Assembly: GCF_030053895.1 (NCBI RefSeq)
Contig: NZ_CP125781.1
Span: forward strand, 2,914,001-2,978,000
DNA: 64,000 nucleotides
Reading direction: 5' to 3'
Origin: Trabulsiella odontotermitis
Lineage (GTDB): Bacteria; Pseudomonadota; Gammaproteobacteria; Enterobacterales; Enterobacteriaceae
How positions within the stretch are numbered: the first letter of the stretch is position 1; each line of letters starts with the position of its first letter. Shown in pieces: positions 44,519-53,684 of this stretch. Position numbers and translations under genes: made by a program. The notes beneath the pieces are model-generated. The model saw only the letters and a program-made list of their open reading frames with translations, made no database searches and was not told the DNA's origin.

Positions 44519-44977
44519 TTACGATTTCAGTGCGTGATGGATGGAGTCGAGGATCGGCTGATAGCCAGTACAACGGCAGATATTCCCTTCCAGCACATCT
44601 TTGAGCTGCGCATCCGTTGGCTGCGGTGTTTTCTCCAGCAGTGCCGTCGTGCTGACCAGCACGCCAGGCGTACAAAACCCACACTGAACGCCGCCCTTTT
44701 CAACAAAGGCAGCCTGCAGTTTTTGTGTGATGGGGTTATCGTTCAGCCCTTCCAGGGTGGTGATTTCCGCGTCATCGCACTGAGCGGCCAGTACCAGGCA
44801 GGAGCAGACCGCGTTACCATTCATAATCACGGTACAAGCGCCGCACTCCCCGATAGAGCAGCCTTCTTTGGTCGCCGTCAGCCGGAATGTGTCGCGGACC
44901 AGGTCCAACAGTCGCATGTTCCCTTCTACCTTCGCTTCAACCAGTTTGCCGTTGATCTTCACATTAATTGTGCTCAT
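44519..44977 (-). CDS. Molybdenum hydroxylase, [2Fe-2S] subunit
   Basis: 152 residues. The small iron-sulfur subunit of an xanthine-dehydrogenase/aldehyde-oxidase-type enzyme, passing electrons from the molybdenum cofactor to FAD. The N-terminal plant-ferredoxin domain has C40, C45, C48 and C60 (GCSIGECGAC..C). The helical C-terminal domain holds the second cluster with C99-GF-C102 and C134-R-C136. All eight cluster ligands are intact. It follows the Mo-FAD gene by 49 bp on the same strand; the two form the full set of cofactor domains. The substrate is unknown. E. coli has nothing at this position. Confidence 0.93.
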   Translation of the reverse strand: MSTINVKINGKLVEAKVEGNMRLLDLVRDTFRLTATKEGCSIGECGACTVIMNGNAVCSCLVLAAQCDDAEITTLEGLNDNPITQKLQAAFVEKGGVQCGFCTPGVLVSTTALLEKTPQPTDAQLKDVLEGNICRCTGYQPILDSIHHALKS

Positions 44978-45026
44978 GGTTTTGTCCCTTCAGCAGGGCG
45001 CCCCGCGCCCTGTTTCCTGTGTTAAT

Positions 45027-48000
45027 TTATTTGCCCAGCGAAGTTTGTACTTCTGCCATCATGTCGCGGAACATACTGATAAAGACCGGCTGTTTATACG
45101 CCGCTGACCAGCGCTTACCGATAGCGGCATCGATCAGTTTTTCCAGTACCTCGCAGGCGCTGTCGATGGTTTCGCTGTCCAGACGTTGTCCCAGCAGACA
45201 CCGCTCCACGTCCAGCAACCGCTGCGGTTTACTGAACAGCGCGCCATCTACCAGGCGGCAGTAGTTCACCACGCCATTGTCGTCGTATTGCATCAGCGCG
45301 CTCAGGCTCTGGCGGGTAATGTTCAGGGCATTGCGCCGCCCAAGTTGATGGTAAAAACCACGTGCGTCCGGTCTGGCGGGTGGCGGCAGGATCACCCTCG
45401 TCAGCAGTTCGTCCGGCTGGCGCTGCGTTTTGTATCCCGATAGCAAAAATTCCCCCAACGACAGATTGCGTACGGCATAACGGGAGCGCAATTCGATGCG
45501 CGCGTCGTAGAGAATGGCAGGTGGAATGGAGTCTCCGCAGGGCGCGGCGTTGACGATATTGCCGCCAATGGTGGCGCGGTTGCGGATTTGATGCGAACCC
45601 ACCGTATGACATGCCTCAACCAGCAGCGGGTATCGTGCTTGCAACAGCGGATGATCTGTAATGCGGTTAAAAGTCACCGCCGCGCCGATCGTCATTTCAT
45701 GGCTGAGCGGATCTTCGCTGATGGCAGTCAGTTCCTCCAGATGCGAAATATCCACCAGCTTCATCGGTCGGGTCTGCAGGCGCCCTTGTACGATAACATC
45801 CGTCCCGCCCGCAATGGCGCTGATACCGTCATCGGCCAGCAGCGTTAATGCCTCTTCCAGGTTCTGCGGACGACTTACCGCCACGTTAGTCAGACGCAAC
45901 ACCTGTTTTTTATTATCGTGCTCGATCATCAGCTCGCTCTGGCGCGCCGGCTTTTTCAGGTTGTAGCCGAGAATGACCTGCTCCAGCGTCAGGGGCAGCT
46001 TATTGAAGCGAGTCCCGAGGGCGAAACTCACTGCGTTGTTGATGGCGGCAGCGGCCAGTTCCGTGGCGGGTTCGCCGATCCCTTTCGCCCCCAGTGGCCC
46101 GGCGGCATCGGGGTTTTCGACGCCAATCACAGTGATCTGTGGAATATCTTTGATGGTGGGCAGGAGATAGCTATCGAAGTTTTCTGATTTGACCTGGCCG
46201 TGTTCGATGTTGAAATCTTCCAGCAGCGCATAGCCAAACCCTTGCGCAACCCCGCCGCAAACCTGGCCTTCAAAGCCGACCGGGTTCAGTACATGCCCGA
46301 CATCGTGGGCGGCGGTCACATGCAGGAGATCGGTTTTCCCGGTACTGGTGTTCACTCTGACTTCCGCCACCTGGCAGCCATAAACCCAGGTAAAATAGGG
46401 GCTACCGCACCCTTTTTCTTCGTCCCAGTGGATTGGTGGTGGCACGTACCAGCCATATTCGGTCAGACTGACGCTCGCCCATTTGGTCTGATTAACCGCG
46501 GTTTTGAAATCCAGACGGCGGCTCTGATCATGTTTGTTGATGATGAAACCGTCCTGCCAGAGAGTATCAGCAAGCACTGTCGTGCCGATGTGCTCTCCGG
46601 TGACATTCAGAATGCGCTGTTTAATTTTTTCTGCCGCATCGAGGATTGCCCCGCCGCCAACCATGGTGCCACGCGTGGCTGCCGTCGAACCGCCGTCGCC
46701 GATCACTGACGTCGGCGGCTCGCTGAAATGGATGTCCGCGAGCGCGATGCCAAACGCCTCTGCCGCAATCAACGACATGGTGGTCTGCAGCCCCTGGCCG
46801 TTTTCCGACACGGAAGTGGAGATATTCACGCTGCCGTCTTCATTGACCTGAATCAGCGCCGTGGAGGTGTCGACCCCTTCCGCGCCAATGGAACAGCCGC
46901 GGTAGCTCAGCGCAAGGCCGATACCGTAGCGGTAAACACCGCCCTGCTGATTGAGTTCATGATAGTGCTGGCGTTTCGCCATGAACGCTGAGGACGCGGT
47001 GGCTTTTTCCAGCACTTCCAGCGCTGACACGGTGTGCTTATCGAACACCTGCCCGGTCACCGAGGCGTCGCCCTGACGCAGGGCGTTTATTTCCCGCAGC
47101 GCCACCGGTGACATGTTCAGTTGTTCGGCAATGTCATCCATGAAAGATTCATGGGCGTAAACCACCTGCGGCGAGCCAAAGCCACGCATCGCGGAGGTAT
47201 AACTGTTATTGGTATAAATCGCCGTCACGTCGATGTGGACGTTGGGAATATGGTACGGCCCGGCGGCCTGTACGGAAGAGCGCCAGGTGACGAACGGCGA
47301 CGAGGCCGCATAACCGCCACTGTCTGCCAGAATGTCGATTTTCATCGCCACAATCCGCCCGCTATCATCCAGCCCTGCTTTGTACTTCATTTTGTAAGGG
47401 TGGCGCTTACAGCTCTCGATGATCGATTGCTCACGGTTGTAGGCAAACTTTACCGGACGCCCGGTCAGACGGGTCAGCAGCGCGGAACGACAGGCGAGAT
47501 GATCGATAACGTCATCCTTACCACCAAACGACCCACCCATGACCGCACGTTTGACGTTGATCTGACTTTGCGGACACCCCATAAATTTAGCGACAAAACC
47601 GCGAACGCGATGCGGGTTCTGAATCGAGCCAGAAATAATCAGGCTACCGTCGGTCGGGTCAAGCCAGGTAAGCACCACTTCCGGCTCAATGTAGGCATGC
47701 TCCTGAAAACCAACTTCATAGTCGCGTTCAAAGAGATGCGTCGCCTGCGCAAAACCCTCGTCAATATTGCCTTTGATGGTGTGATGATGTGCGGCGATGT
47801 TATCACTGCGATCAGGATGAATGAGGCGCGCATCCGGTGCCAGTGCGGCTTCCACATCGGTTAATGGCATATACGGCGTGTAGCGTACACGAATTTTATC
47901 CGCTGCTTCGCAGGCCGCGGCGTAGCTGGTGGCGGCGACCACCGCAATCACGTCGCCGCGAAACACCACTTCGTCCTTTACGATGGGCAGATAATCTTTA

Positions 48001-48242
48001 ACGATAACGCCCACCACCGGCGTGCCGGGGATATCCTGCCAGGTGGCGATTTTAACCACCCCGTCCACTGCCAGCGCATCGCTGAGATCGAGCTGGTCGA
48101 TTTTTCCGGCCGGGATATCCGCATAACGGCACACGCCATATAACATGCCCGGCAGGGTGATATCATCACCGTAAATCGCCGTCCCTTTCACTTTCGCGAG
48201 TCCATCCACTCGTCCTTGCGACGCTGAACGTAAGGCACACAT
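45027..48242 (-). CDS. Molybdenum hydroxylase, fused molybdopterin-binding and FAD-binding subunit
   Basis: 1071 residues from ATG 48242, which has a good ribosome site (AAGGGGA). Residues about 10-765 form the xanthine-dehydrogenase molybdopterin subunit: GQEHAYIEPE-like FQEHAYIEPE, GGSFGGKDD (237-244), RGFGSPQVVYAHE (353-365), ENGQGLQTT, and the catalytic Glu724 in GAKGIGEPATELA. Residues about 785-1071 form a CO-dehydrogenase-type FAD domain: AGGTDVIVQGR (811-821) and TIGGNIVNAAPCGD (891-904). Most relatives have separate subunits or the order FeS-FAD-Mo; here the order is Mo-FAD with a separate FeS protein. Arg353 matches the purine-contacting Arg of bovine xanthine oxidase, but the partner Glu is Asp. 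No XdhC/MocA-type maturation gene is nearby. Confidence 0.92.
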   Translation of the reverse strand: MCALRSASQGRVDGLAKVKGTAIYGDDITLPGMLYGVCRYADIPAGKIDQLDLSDALAVDGVVKIATWQDIPGTPVVGVIVKDYLPIVKDEVVFRGDVIAVVAATSYAAACEAADKIRVRYTPYMPLTDVEAALAPDARLIHPDRSDNIAAHHHTIKGNIDEGFAQATHLFERDYEVGFQEHAYIEPEVVLTWLDPTDGSLIISGSIQNPHRVRGFVAKFMGCPQSQINVKRAVMGGSFGGKDDVIDHLACRSALLTRLTGRPVKFAYNREQSIIESCKRHPYKMKYKAGLDDSGRIVAMKIDILADSGGYAASSPFVTWRSSVQAAGPYHIPNVHIDVTAIYTNNSYTSAMRGFGSPQVVYAHESFMDDIAEQLNMSPVALREINALRQGDASVTGQVFDKHTVSALEVLEKATASSAFMAKRQHYHELNQQGGVYRYGIGLALSYRGCSIGAEGVDTSTALIQVNEDGSVNISTSVSENGQGLQTTMSLIAAEAFGIALADIHFSEPPTSVIGDGGSTAATRGTMVGGGAILDAAEKIKQRILNVTGEHIGTTVLADTLWQDGFIINKHDQSRRLDFKTAVNQTKWASVSLTEYGWYVPPPIHWDEEKGCGSPYFTWVYGCQVAEVRVNTSTGKTDLLHVTAAHDVGHVLNPVGFEGQVCGGVAQGFGYALLEDFNIEHGQVKSENFDSYLLPTIKDIPQITVIGVENPDAAGPLGAKGIGEPATELAAAAINNAVSFALGTRFNKLPLTLEQVILGYNLKKPARQSELMIEHDNKKQVLRLTNVAVSRPQNLEEALTLLADDGISAIAGGTDVIVQGRLQTRPMKLVDISHLEELTAISEDPLSHEMTIGAAVTFNRITDHPLLQARYPLLVEACHTVGSHQIRNRATIGGNIVNAAPCGDSIPPAILYDARIELRSRYAVRNLSLGEFLLSGYKTQRQPDELLTRVILPPPARPDARGFYHQLGRRNALNITRQSLSALMQYDDNGVVNYCRLVDGALFSKPQRLLDVERCLLGQRLDSETIDSACEVLEKLIDAAIGKRWSAAYKQPVFISMFRDMMAEVQTSLGK

Positions 48243-48587
48243 AGTATTCCCCTTTTCACTATCCGTAAGATGCAAACCAGAAGGACTATGCGTGATGTGT
48301 GCCAACATTGGTCAGGTGGAGGTTATTGATAAATTAACGTGACGGGTTTCATAAAAACGAAGTCAGAGAAACTTACAACTAAAGATGTAAATGTCGATAA
48401 TTTAATAAAAGACGAGAGTTGATAATGATAAATTATCACATTGAGAGGGAATAACTCTGTCAGATGAAACAGACTATCTGTGCCCTACCGGAGACAGCGG
48501 TCGATGACAATCTCCAGTACAATTTCTCCCCCGATCTCTGTAGAATCGCTGCCCTGACCATTCCTGTAATTGAATAAATTTTAAGCT
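48243..48587. other. Divergent intergenic region between the hydroxylase operon and rimO
   Basis: 345 bases, AT-rich in the middle. It must contain the hydroxylase and rimO promoters. A 7-5-7 palindrome (48420-48438) and a 9-bp inverted repeat GATAATTTA/TAAATTATC (48396-48404 with 48429-48437) suggest an operator. No reading frame of note. Confidence 0.6.
48420..48438. promoter_or_regulatory. Palindromic operator candidate, hydroxylase/rimO
   Basis: TGATAAT-GATAA-ATTATCA is a perfect 7-bp inverted repeat with a 5-bp spacer. It resembles Fur hexamers (GATAAT) but the spacing is not that of a Fur box. It lies 178 bp from the hydroxylase start and 150 bp from rimO. Confidence 0.35.
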
Positions 48588-49913
48588 ATGAGCAATGTAA
48601 CGCAGCAGCCTAAGATTGGTTTTATCTCTTTAGGCTGCCCGAAAAATCTGGTTGATTCCGAGCGCATCCTCACTGAACTGCGTACCGAAGGGTATGATGT
48701 GGTTCCCCGTTACGACGATGCCGATATGGTGATCGTCAACACCTGTGGTTTTATCGACAGCGCAGTCCAGGAATCGCTGGAAGTCATCGGTGAGGCACTG
48801 AACGAAAACGGCAAAGTCATCGTTACCGGTTGTCTCGGGGCGAAGGAAGATCAGATCCGTGAAGTGCACCCGAAAGTACTGGAAATTACTGGCCCGCACA
48901 GCTATGAGCAGGTGCTTGAGCATGTACATCATTACGTGCCGAAGCCGCAGCACAACCCGTTCACCAGCCTGGTGCCGGAACAGGGCGTGAAACTGACGCC
49001 GCGCCACTATGCTTATTTAAAAATTTCCGAAGGCTGTAACCATCGTTGTACCTTTTGCATTATTCCGTCCATGCGTGGCGATCTCGACAGCCGCCCGATT
49101 GGCGATGTGCTGGCAGAAGCCAAACGCCTCGTCGATGCCGGAGTGAAAGAACTGCTGGTGATCTCCCAGGACACCTCCGCCTACGGCGTTGATGTAAAAC
49201 ACCGCACCGGTTTTTACAACGGCGAGCCGGCCAAAACCAGCATGGTCAGCCTGTGCGAGCAGCTGGCGAAGCTGGGCGTCTGGGTGCGTCTGCATTATGT
49301 CTATCCCTATCCGCATGTTGATGATGTGATCCCGCTGATGGCGGAGGGCAAAATTCTGCCGTATCTGGATATCCCGCTGCAGCACGCCAGCCCTCGCATT
49401 CTCAAACTGATGAAGCGCCCGGGTTCAGTCGATCGCCAGTTAGCACGCATCAAACAGTGGCGTGAAATCTGCCCTGAGCTGACGCTACGCTCGACCTTCA
49501 TCGTGGGCTTCCCGGGCGAAACCGAAGAAGATTTCCAGATGCTGCTCGACTTCCTGAAAGAGGCGCGTCTGGATCGCGTTGGTTGCTTCCAGTACAGCCC
49601 GGTCGAAGGCGCTACCGCCAACGAATTACCGGATCAGGTGCCGGAAGCGATCAAAGAGGAGCGCTGGAACCGCTTCATGCAGCTTCAGCAGCAAATTTCC
49701 GCTGAGCGTTTGCAGGAGAAAGTGGGCCGCGAAATCATGGTGATTATTGATGAAGTCGATGAAGAAGGCGCGATTGGCCGCAGCATGGCGGATGCCCCGG
49801 AAATCGACGGCGCGGTCTATCTGAACGGTGAAACGAAGGTGAAACCAGGCGACGTGGTTCGCGTGAAAGTCGAAAACGCTGATGAATACGACTTGTGGGG
49901 CAGCCGGGTTTAG
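48588..49913 (+). CDS. rimO: RimO (YliG), ribosomal protein S12 methylthiotransferase
   Basis: 441 residues, the E. coli length. A radical SAM enzyme that methylthiolates Asp89 of ribosomal protein S12. An N-terminal UPF0004 domain (first auxiliary cluster cysteines in GCPKNLVDSE, NTCGFI and TGCLG), the radical-SAM CxxxCxxC at Cys150, Cys154 and Cys157 (EGCNHRCTFC), and a C-terminal TRAM domain (about 375-440). It stands alone between two accessory blocks and ends at a strong bidirectional terminator. Confidence 0.97.
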   Translation: MSNVTQQPKIGFISLGCPKNLVDSERILTELRTEGYDVVPRYDDADMVIVNTCGFIDSAVQESLEVIGEALNENGKVIVTGCLGAKEDQIREVHPKVLEITGPHSYEQVLEHVHHYVPKPQHNPFTSLVPEQGVKLTPRHYAYLKISEGCNHRCTFCIIPSMRGDLDSRPIGDVLAEAKRLVDAGVKELLVISQDTSAYGVDVKHRTGFYNGEPAKTSMVSLCEQLAKLGVWVRLHYVYPYPHVDDVIPLMAEGKILPYLDIPLQHASPRILKLMKRPGSVDRQLARIKQWREICPELTLRSTFIVGFPGETEEDFQMLLDFLKEARLDRVGCFQYSPVEGATANELPDQVPEAIKEERWNRFMQLQQQISAERLQEKVGREIMVIIDEVDEEGAIGRSMADAPEIDGAVYLNGETKVKPGDVVRVKVENADEYDLWGSRV

Positions 49914-49926
49914 TCATCAACATGAG

Positions 49927-49955
49927 AAATAAGGGGACATTGCGTCCCCTTATTT
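49927..49955. terminator. Bidirectional terminator between rimO and gfrF
   Basis: Perfect 12-bp stem AAATAAGGGGAC/GTCCCCTTATTT with a 5-nt loop; T-rich on both strands because the stem ends in A/T runs. Serves the convergent rimO and gfr transcripts. Confidence 0.88.
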
Positions 49956-49963
49956 TTTCAGTG

Positions 49964-50974
49964 TTAATAGTCGAACTGGCGATAGTAGCGACGAATATTC
50001 AAATCATGCCCGGTATAATGTTCGAAATGCGCCGCGAGACGGTCTACCAGCAGCGTGGAGATAATGCACGGCGCGAGGATCCAGCGGAATTCGTCATCAA
50101 TGCCCGCCAGCGGATAATCGCGGGGATCCAGCACAATTAAATGGTCAGTGATCTTTTCGGCAAAACGCTCGACACGCTCATCCAGCACCCGACACTTCCC
50201 TTCCCCTTTCACCAGAAATAACGGCACTTCTTTTTCCAGTAATTCCAGCGTACCGTGGAAAAACTCAGCGGACGAAACAGATTTGGTGCGTTTCCACTGC
50301 ATTTCTTCAAGAATACACATTGAGAAGAGATAGACTTCGCCCCACATTTCCGCGCCACCAGTCCACATCATATAGTCACAGCTGTGATATTTGCTGGCGA
50401 TGTCGTCAGCCTGCGGGTCAAATTTCTTTTTTGCGTTCAGCAGGTTTTCAGGCAACCGTTCCAGTTGGCTGGCAAACCGATCATAGTGCGCAAATTCCCC
50501 CTGACGTTGCACAAGGCGGAAAAATAACCAGTAGAGCAACATATATTCATATTCCACACCATTTTTATGGCGCATCGGAATATGCCAGGTTGCCGCGCTG
50601 GCCAGTGGCGAGTCGCTGTTTCTGGTGATCGCCACCACACGTATTCCCTGCGATTTGCACCACTGCGCGATATCCACCGACTCTTTGGTATCGCCTGATT
50701 TTGATAATGTCACGACGACCGAATCTTTGGTGAGTTTTTTATGCCCGGTGTGAATTAACTCTGCCGCCTGCTCAAGATAAACGGGGATATCGGTTAATTC
50801 TTTAGCAAAGGCGTTTATTGCCATCATCGGGGCTAACGAACCGCCCACAGAGGCGAAAAAGAGCGTGCTGACACCCTGTTTAAAAATATCATCTGCGACG
50901 TTTTCCGCCTGTTTACGCGCAGCAATGATCTCACGAGCACTCGTCAGGTACTCGTCCTGATTAAAACCCAACAT
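49964..50974 (-). CDS. gfrF: GfrF-type fructoselysine-6-phosphate deglycase (SIS domain)
   Basis: 336 residues. A sugar isomerase (SIS) family enzyme resembling E. coli FrlB: SSAEFFHGTLELLE and the C-terminal NIRRYYRQFDY align with FrlB SGEFRHGPLEIVE and DERRYYGGLVEY. Two SIS lobes (about 30-165 and 195-330); the first has FFASVGGSLAP and LSKSGDTKES. In Salmonella GfrF splits fructoselysine 6-phosphate into lysine and glucose 6-phosphate. Last gene of gfrABCDEF, 17 bp after gfrE, with AGGAG before its ATG. The exact substrate is inferred from operon context. Confidence 0.85.
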   Translation of the reverse strand: MLGFNQDEYLTSAREIIAARKQAENVADDIFKQGVSTLFFASVGGSLAPMMAINAFAKELTDIPVYLEQAAELIHTGHKKLTKDSVVVTLSKSGDTKESVDIAQWCKSQGIRVVAITRNSDSPLASAATWHIPMRHKNGVEYEYMLLYWLFFRLVQRQGEFAHYDRFASQLERLPENLLNAKKKFDPQADDIASKYHSCDYMMWTGGAEMWGEVYLFSMCILEEMQWKRTKSVSSAEFFHGTLELLEKEVPLFLVKGEGKCRVLDERVERFAEKITDHLIVLDPRDYPLAGIDDEFRWILAPCIISTLLVDRLAAHFEHYTGHDLNIRRYYRQFDY

Positions 50975-50991
50975 ATTTTTCTCCTGAAGTA

Positions 50992-52053
50992 TTAGATCTT
51001 ACTTTTTAAGACACGATCGAAATCATCAAATATGCGAACCGCGAGGTTAATGTCTTTGGCGCAGGCCGTTCGCCAGGCCAGGATCTGCATCGGGACAATC
51101 AACAACAGTGGCGAAAAGTAATGCGTGACCGGGCAATCCAGCGCCAGCGTCTGCGCGTTCTGTTCATTGCCGAGTGTGACTCTGAAGGTCCGATCCACCG
51201 CAGGGGTCATGTACTCCTGCAATGCCCGCAAGCGCGGATTGAGCGTGTCTTCGATAAACAGCATGACATGCCGCGCGTTCGCTTCGAGGTACGGGCCATG
51301 CATGTAGGCTTCCAGTTCAAACCCGCTCGACGGCACGCGCACGGTTTCGGTGAACTTCGTTTCAAATTCCTTCGCCACGCCAGTTAACGCGCCATAGCCG
51401 ATGGCGACAAAACGCGTTCCGTCCTGGAACACTTTCTCATGGCGGTCAAAAAATGCCTGTGTGCGGGCAATGACTGCCGGAACAGAAGCAGCGATGTGCT
51501 GCAATGCCGCCAGCGAATCCTGTTGTTCGTCATCGCTGATCTGCTGCTGCGCACGGGCGATAATCAACGCGATCAGCAACAAATTGAGCACGGTGGCGCT
51601 GAATCCGCGGGTGACAAATCCCACCTTTTCGATGCCGGTATTAATATTCAGCACCGCGTCGCAGGCCTCGCCAATCGGGCTGTGCGGATCGGAAGTCAGG
51701 GCAAACACAGGCAGTTTTGCCGCCTGTACTTTTTGCATCGCAATCAGCGTCGAGGCGCTTTTTCCACTCTGCGAAATCGCCAGTACCAGATCGGTATCGG
51801 GATCGAGCGTCTCGTAATGGACAAAGTTATAAGGCTCTTTAATCTCCACTCGCAGCCCGAAACGCTGTTCAAAAAAGTGCTGCGCGCACATCGCCGCGTT
51901 CAACGACGAGCCCGTTGCCAGAATCAGTACCCGGCGAACCGGACGCTGGCGCACGTAAGCGGTCAGCGGCGCCAGATGCTGCGGATACTCCCGCAGGATT
52001 TTCTCAAGTGCCGCAGGCTCTTCTTCGATATACGTCATCATTGTGGGTAACAT
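50992..52053 (-). CDS. gfrE: GfrE-type glucoselysine-6-phosphate deglycase (SIS domain)
   Basis: 353 residues, like the isomerase half of GlmS: LILATGSSLNAAMCAQ and AISQSGKSASTL are the phosphosugar-binding loops of the first SIS lobe, and SSGFELEAYMHGPYLEAN provides the catalytic Glu/His region of the second. In Salmonella GfrE cleaves glucoselysine 6-phosphate. The presence of two different SIS enzymes in one mannose-family PTS operon is the mark of gfr and separates it from the related dga operon, which has a lyase and an aldolase instead. A good AGGAG precedes ATG 52053. Confidence 0.84.
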   Translation of the reverse strand: MLPTMMTYIEEEPAALEKILREYPQHLAPLTAYVRQRPVRRVLILATGSSLNAAMCAQHFFEQRFGLRVEIKEPYNFVHYETLDPDTDLVLAISQSGKSASTLIAMQKVQAAKLPVFALTSDPHSPIGEACDAVLNINTGIEKVGFVTRGFSATVLNLLLIALIIARAQQQISDDEQQDSLAALQHIAASVPAVIARTQAFFDRHEKVFQDGTRFVAIGYGALTGVAKEFETKFTETVRVPSSGFELEAYMHGPYLEANARHVMLFIEDTLNPRLRALQEYMTPAVDRTFRVTLGNEQNAQTLALDCPVTHYFSPLLLIVPMQILAWRTACAKDINLAVRIFDDFDRVLKSKI

Positions 52054-52065
52054 CGTTATCTCCTG

Positions 52066-52911
52066 TTAAAACAAGCCAATCCATGAGCCCAGAATGCCCA
52101 CCAGCGCCATGCCGCCGATAATTGTGAGCGGTTTTACTTTGCGCCCGAGCAGCCAGTAGACAATGCCAAAACTCACCAGCGGCAGCAGGCACGGCATAAT
52201 GTCGTTAAGGATGTCCTGAACGTTGGTTTTCGCCTCGCCGGTGCCAAAGGAGATCGGAATGGTGATATCTATCATCGATGCCGCCATCGCACCGACCACC
52301 ATCAGGCCGATGATCGATGCGCCATAGGTGACGTTCTCCATCATGCCGCTGCGCTGGATGCGCTGAAGCACGCCCGTACCGAGAACATAGCCCCAGCGCG
52401 TGAAAAACCAGCGCACAAGAAGATGCGGTACGTTGAACACCAGCAGGAACAGAATGGGCCCGAGGATATTGCCTTTCAGCGCCAGGCTGGTGCCGATGCC
52501 GGTTGCAATCAGGCGCAATGTCCCCCAGAAAAAGGAGTCGCCCAGCCCGGCCAGCGGCCCCATCAGCGAAGCTTTTACGTTCTCAATCGCGCCATCGTCC
52601 ATCGCCTTCTGCTGGCTGTTTTTCTCCTCCATCGCGGTAGTGATCCCAAGCAAAAGGGTCACGATGTGTGGCGTAGTATTGAAAAAGACCAGGTGACGCT
52701 TCAGCGCGTTTTTCAGATCCTCTTTCTGCGGATAGAGCTTTTTGAGCACCGGGATCAGCGCATAAACAAACGCCAGGTTCATCTGCCGTTCATAGTTCCA
52801 GGAAAACTCCATCTGGAATGAGCGCCAGAACACGCGGCGTAAATCACGGGCGTTAATCTGCTGCTCGCTCTGCTCTTGCGGCAGACATTCTTCAGAAATC
52901 TTCGTCGTCAT
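52066..52911 (-). CDS. gfrD: PTS mannose-family IID component (GfrD)
   Basis: 281 residues. The IID membrane subunit of a mannose-class phosphotransferase permease: the N-terminal LRRVFWRSFQMEFSWNYERQ and the GLGDSFFWGTLRLIATGIG motif are family signatures; a C-terminal helix closes the protein. It works with GfrC to bring in Amadori compounds. I chose ATG 52911 (preceded by AAGGAG), which overlaps gfrC by 20 bp; a longer in-frame start at 52950 lies deeper in gfrC and is less likely. Confidence 0.9.
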   Translation of the reverse strand: MTTKISEECLPQEQSEQQINARDLRRVFWRSFQMEFSWNYERQMNLAFVYALIPVLKKLYPQKEDLKNALKRHLVFFNTTPHIVTLLLGITTAMEEKNSQQKAMDDGAIENVKASLMGPLAGLGDSFFWGTLRLIATGIGTSLALKGNILGPILFLLVFNVPHLLVRWFFTRWGYVLGTGVLQRIQRSGMMENVTYGASIIGLMVVGAMAASMIDITIPISFGTGEAKTNVQDILNDIMPCLLPLVSFGIVYWLLGRKVKPLTIIGGMALVGILGSWIGLF

Positions 52912-53668
52912 CGCTGACTCCTTGACTGGTTTGGGTCCGGGGTGAGGCAAAGGTGGAGACGTTCACCATCACAACGGCGACAATGGCACCAAGAATGGCA
53001 ATACCGGTCACCGGTATTTTCAGATACGCCATCAGCACAAAGCCGAGGAAGAAATAAGGCGCCACTTTTTTATTGATCAGCAGACGGGCGAGCATGGCGA
53101 AACCGAGCGCCGGAATCATGCCTGTTGCCACGCTTAGTCCGTGTTTAATAAATTCCGGAATTGCATCCAGCAGCGCTTTTACGGCGTTGCTACCTATCAG
53201 AAACGAAATTGTGACCACCGCCGCCAGCATCAGCGACAGGCCAAACCCGGCAATCAGATGCATGCGCTCAATACCGCGCGTGTCAGCCTGTTCGGCGTAG
53301 CCGTCCGCCTTCTGACTCAACATCGGAATGAACATGCCTAAATAGACGTTTTTGAGTACCAGCGTCAGCGTCGCGATAGGCAATCCCAACAGCAACGCTG
53401 TTTCTGTTCCTGCCCCTGACGTGATGGCGAACGCCACCCCTAACACCCCGCCGGTGACGACATCTGGCGGAATGGAAGCGCCAACAGAGAAGGAACCAAT
53501 GAAGGCCAGTTCCAGCGTCGCGCCCATAATGATGCCGGTTTCGACATCGCCCAGAACCAGCCCTGTCAGTAAACCGGTGACGATGGGCCGGGAAATGAGC
53601 GAGGTTCCGAGGGCATATTCTGATTGCGCGATAAACGCTACCAGCCCAAGTAAAAGTGCCTCTACCAT
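52892..53668 (-). CDS. gfrC: PTS mannose-family IIC component (GfrC)
   Basis: 258 residues. The IIC membrane subunit, with helices starting MVEALLLGLVAFIAQSEYAL. The PTS_EIIC_2 signatures are SRPIVTGLLTGLVLGDVETG and GATLELAFIGSFSVGASIPPD. The C-terminus is acidic (DDDEDF). It forms the permease with GfrD; together with GfrA and GfrB it phosphorylates the sugar during entry. It begins 16 bp after gfrB ends. Confidence 0.91.
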   Translation of the reverse strand: MVEALLLGLVAFIAQSEYALGTSLISRPIVTGLLTGLVLGDVETGIIMGATLELAFIGSFSVGASIPPDVVTGGVLGVAFAITSGAGTETALLLGLPIATLTLVLKNVYLGMFIPMLSQKADGYAEQADTRGIERMHLIAGFGLSLMLAAVVTISFLIGSNAVKALLDAIPEFIKHGLSVATGMIPALGFAMLARLLINKKVAPYFFLGFVLMAYLKIPVTGIAILGAIVAVVMVNVSTFASPRTQTSQGVSDDDEDF

Positions 53669-53684
53669 AGTGAGTCCTCAGGAA

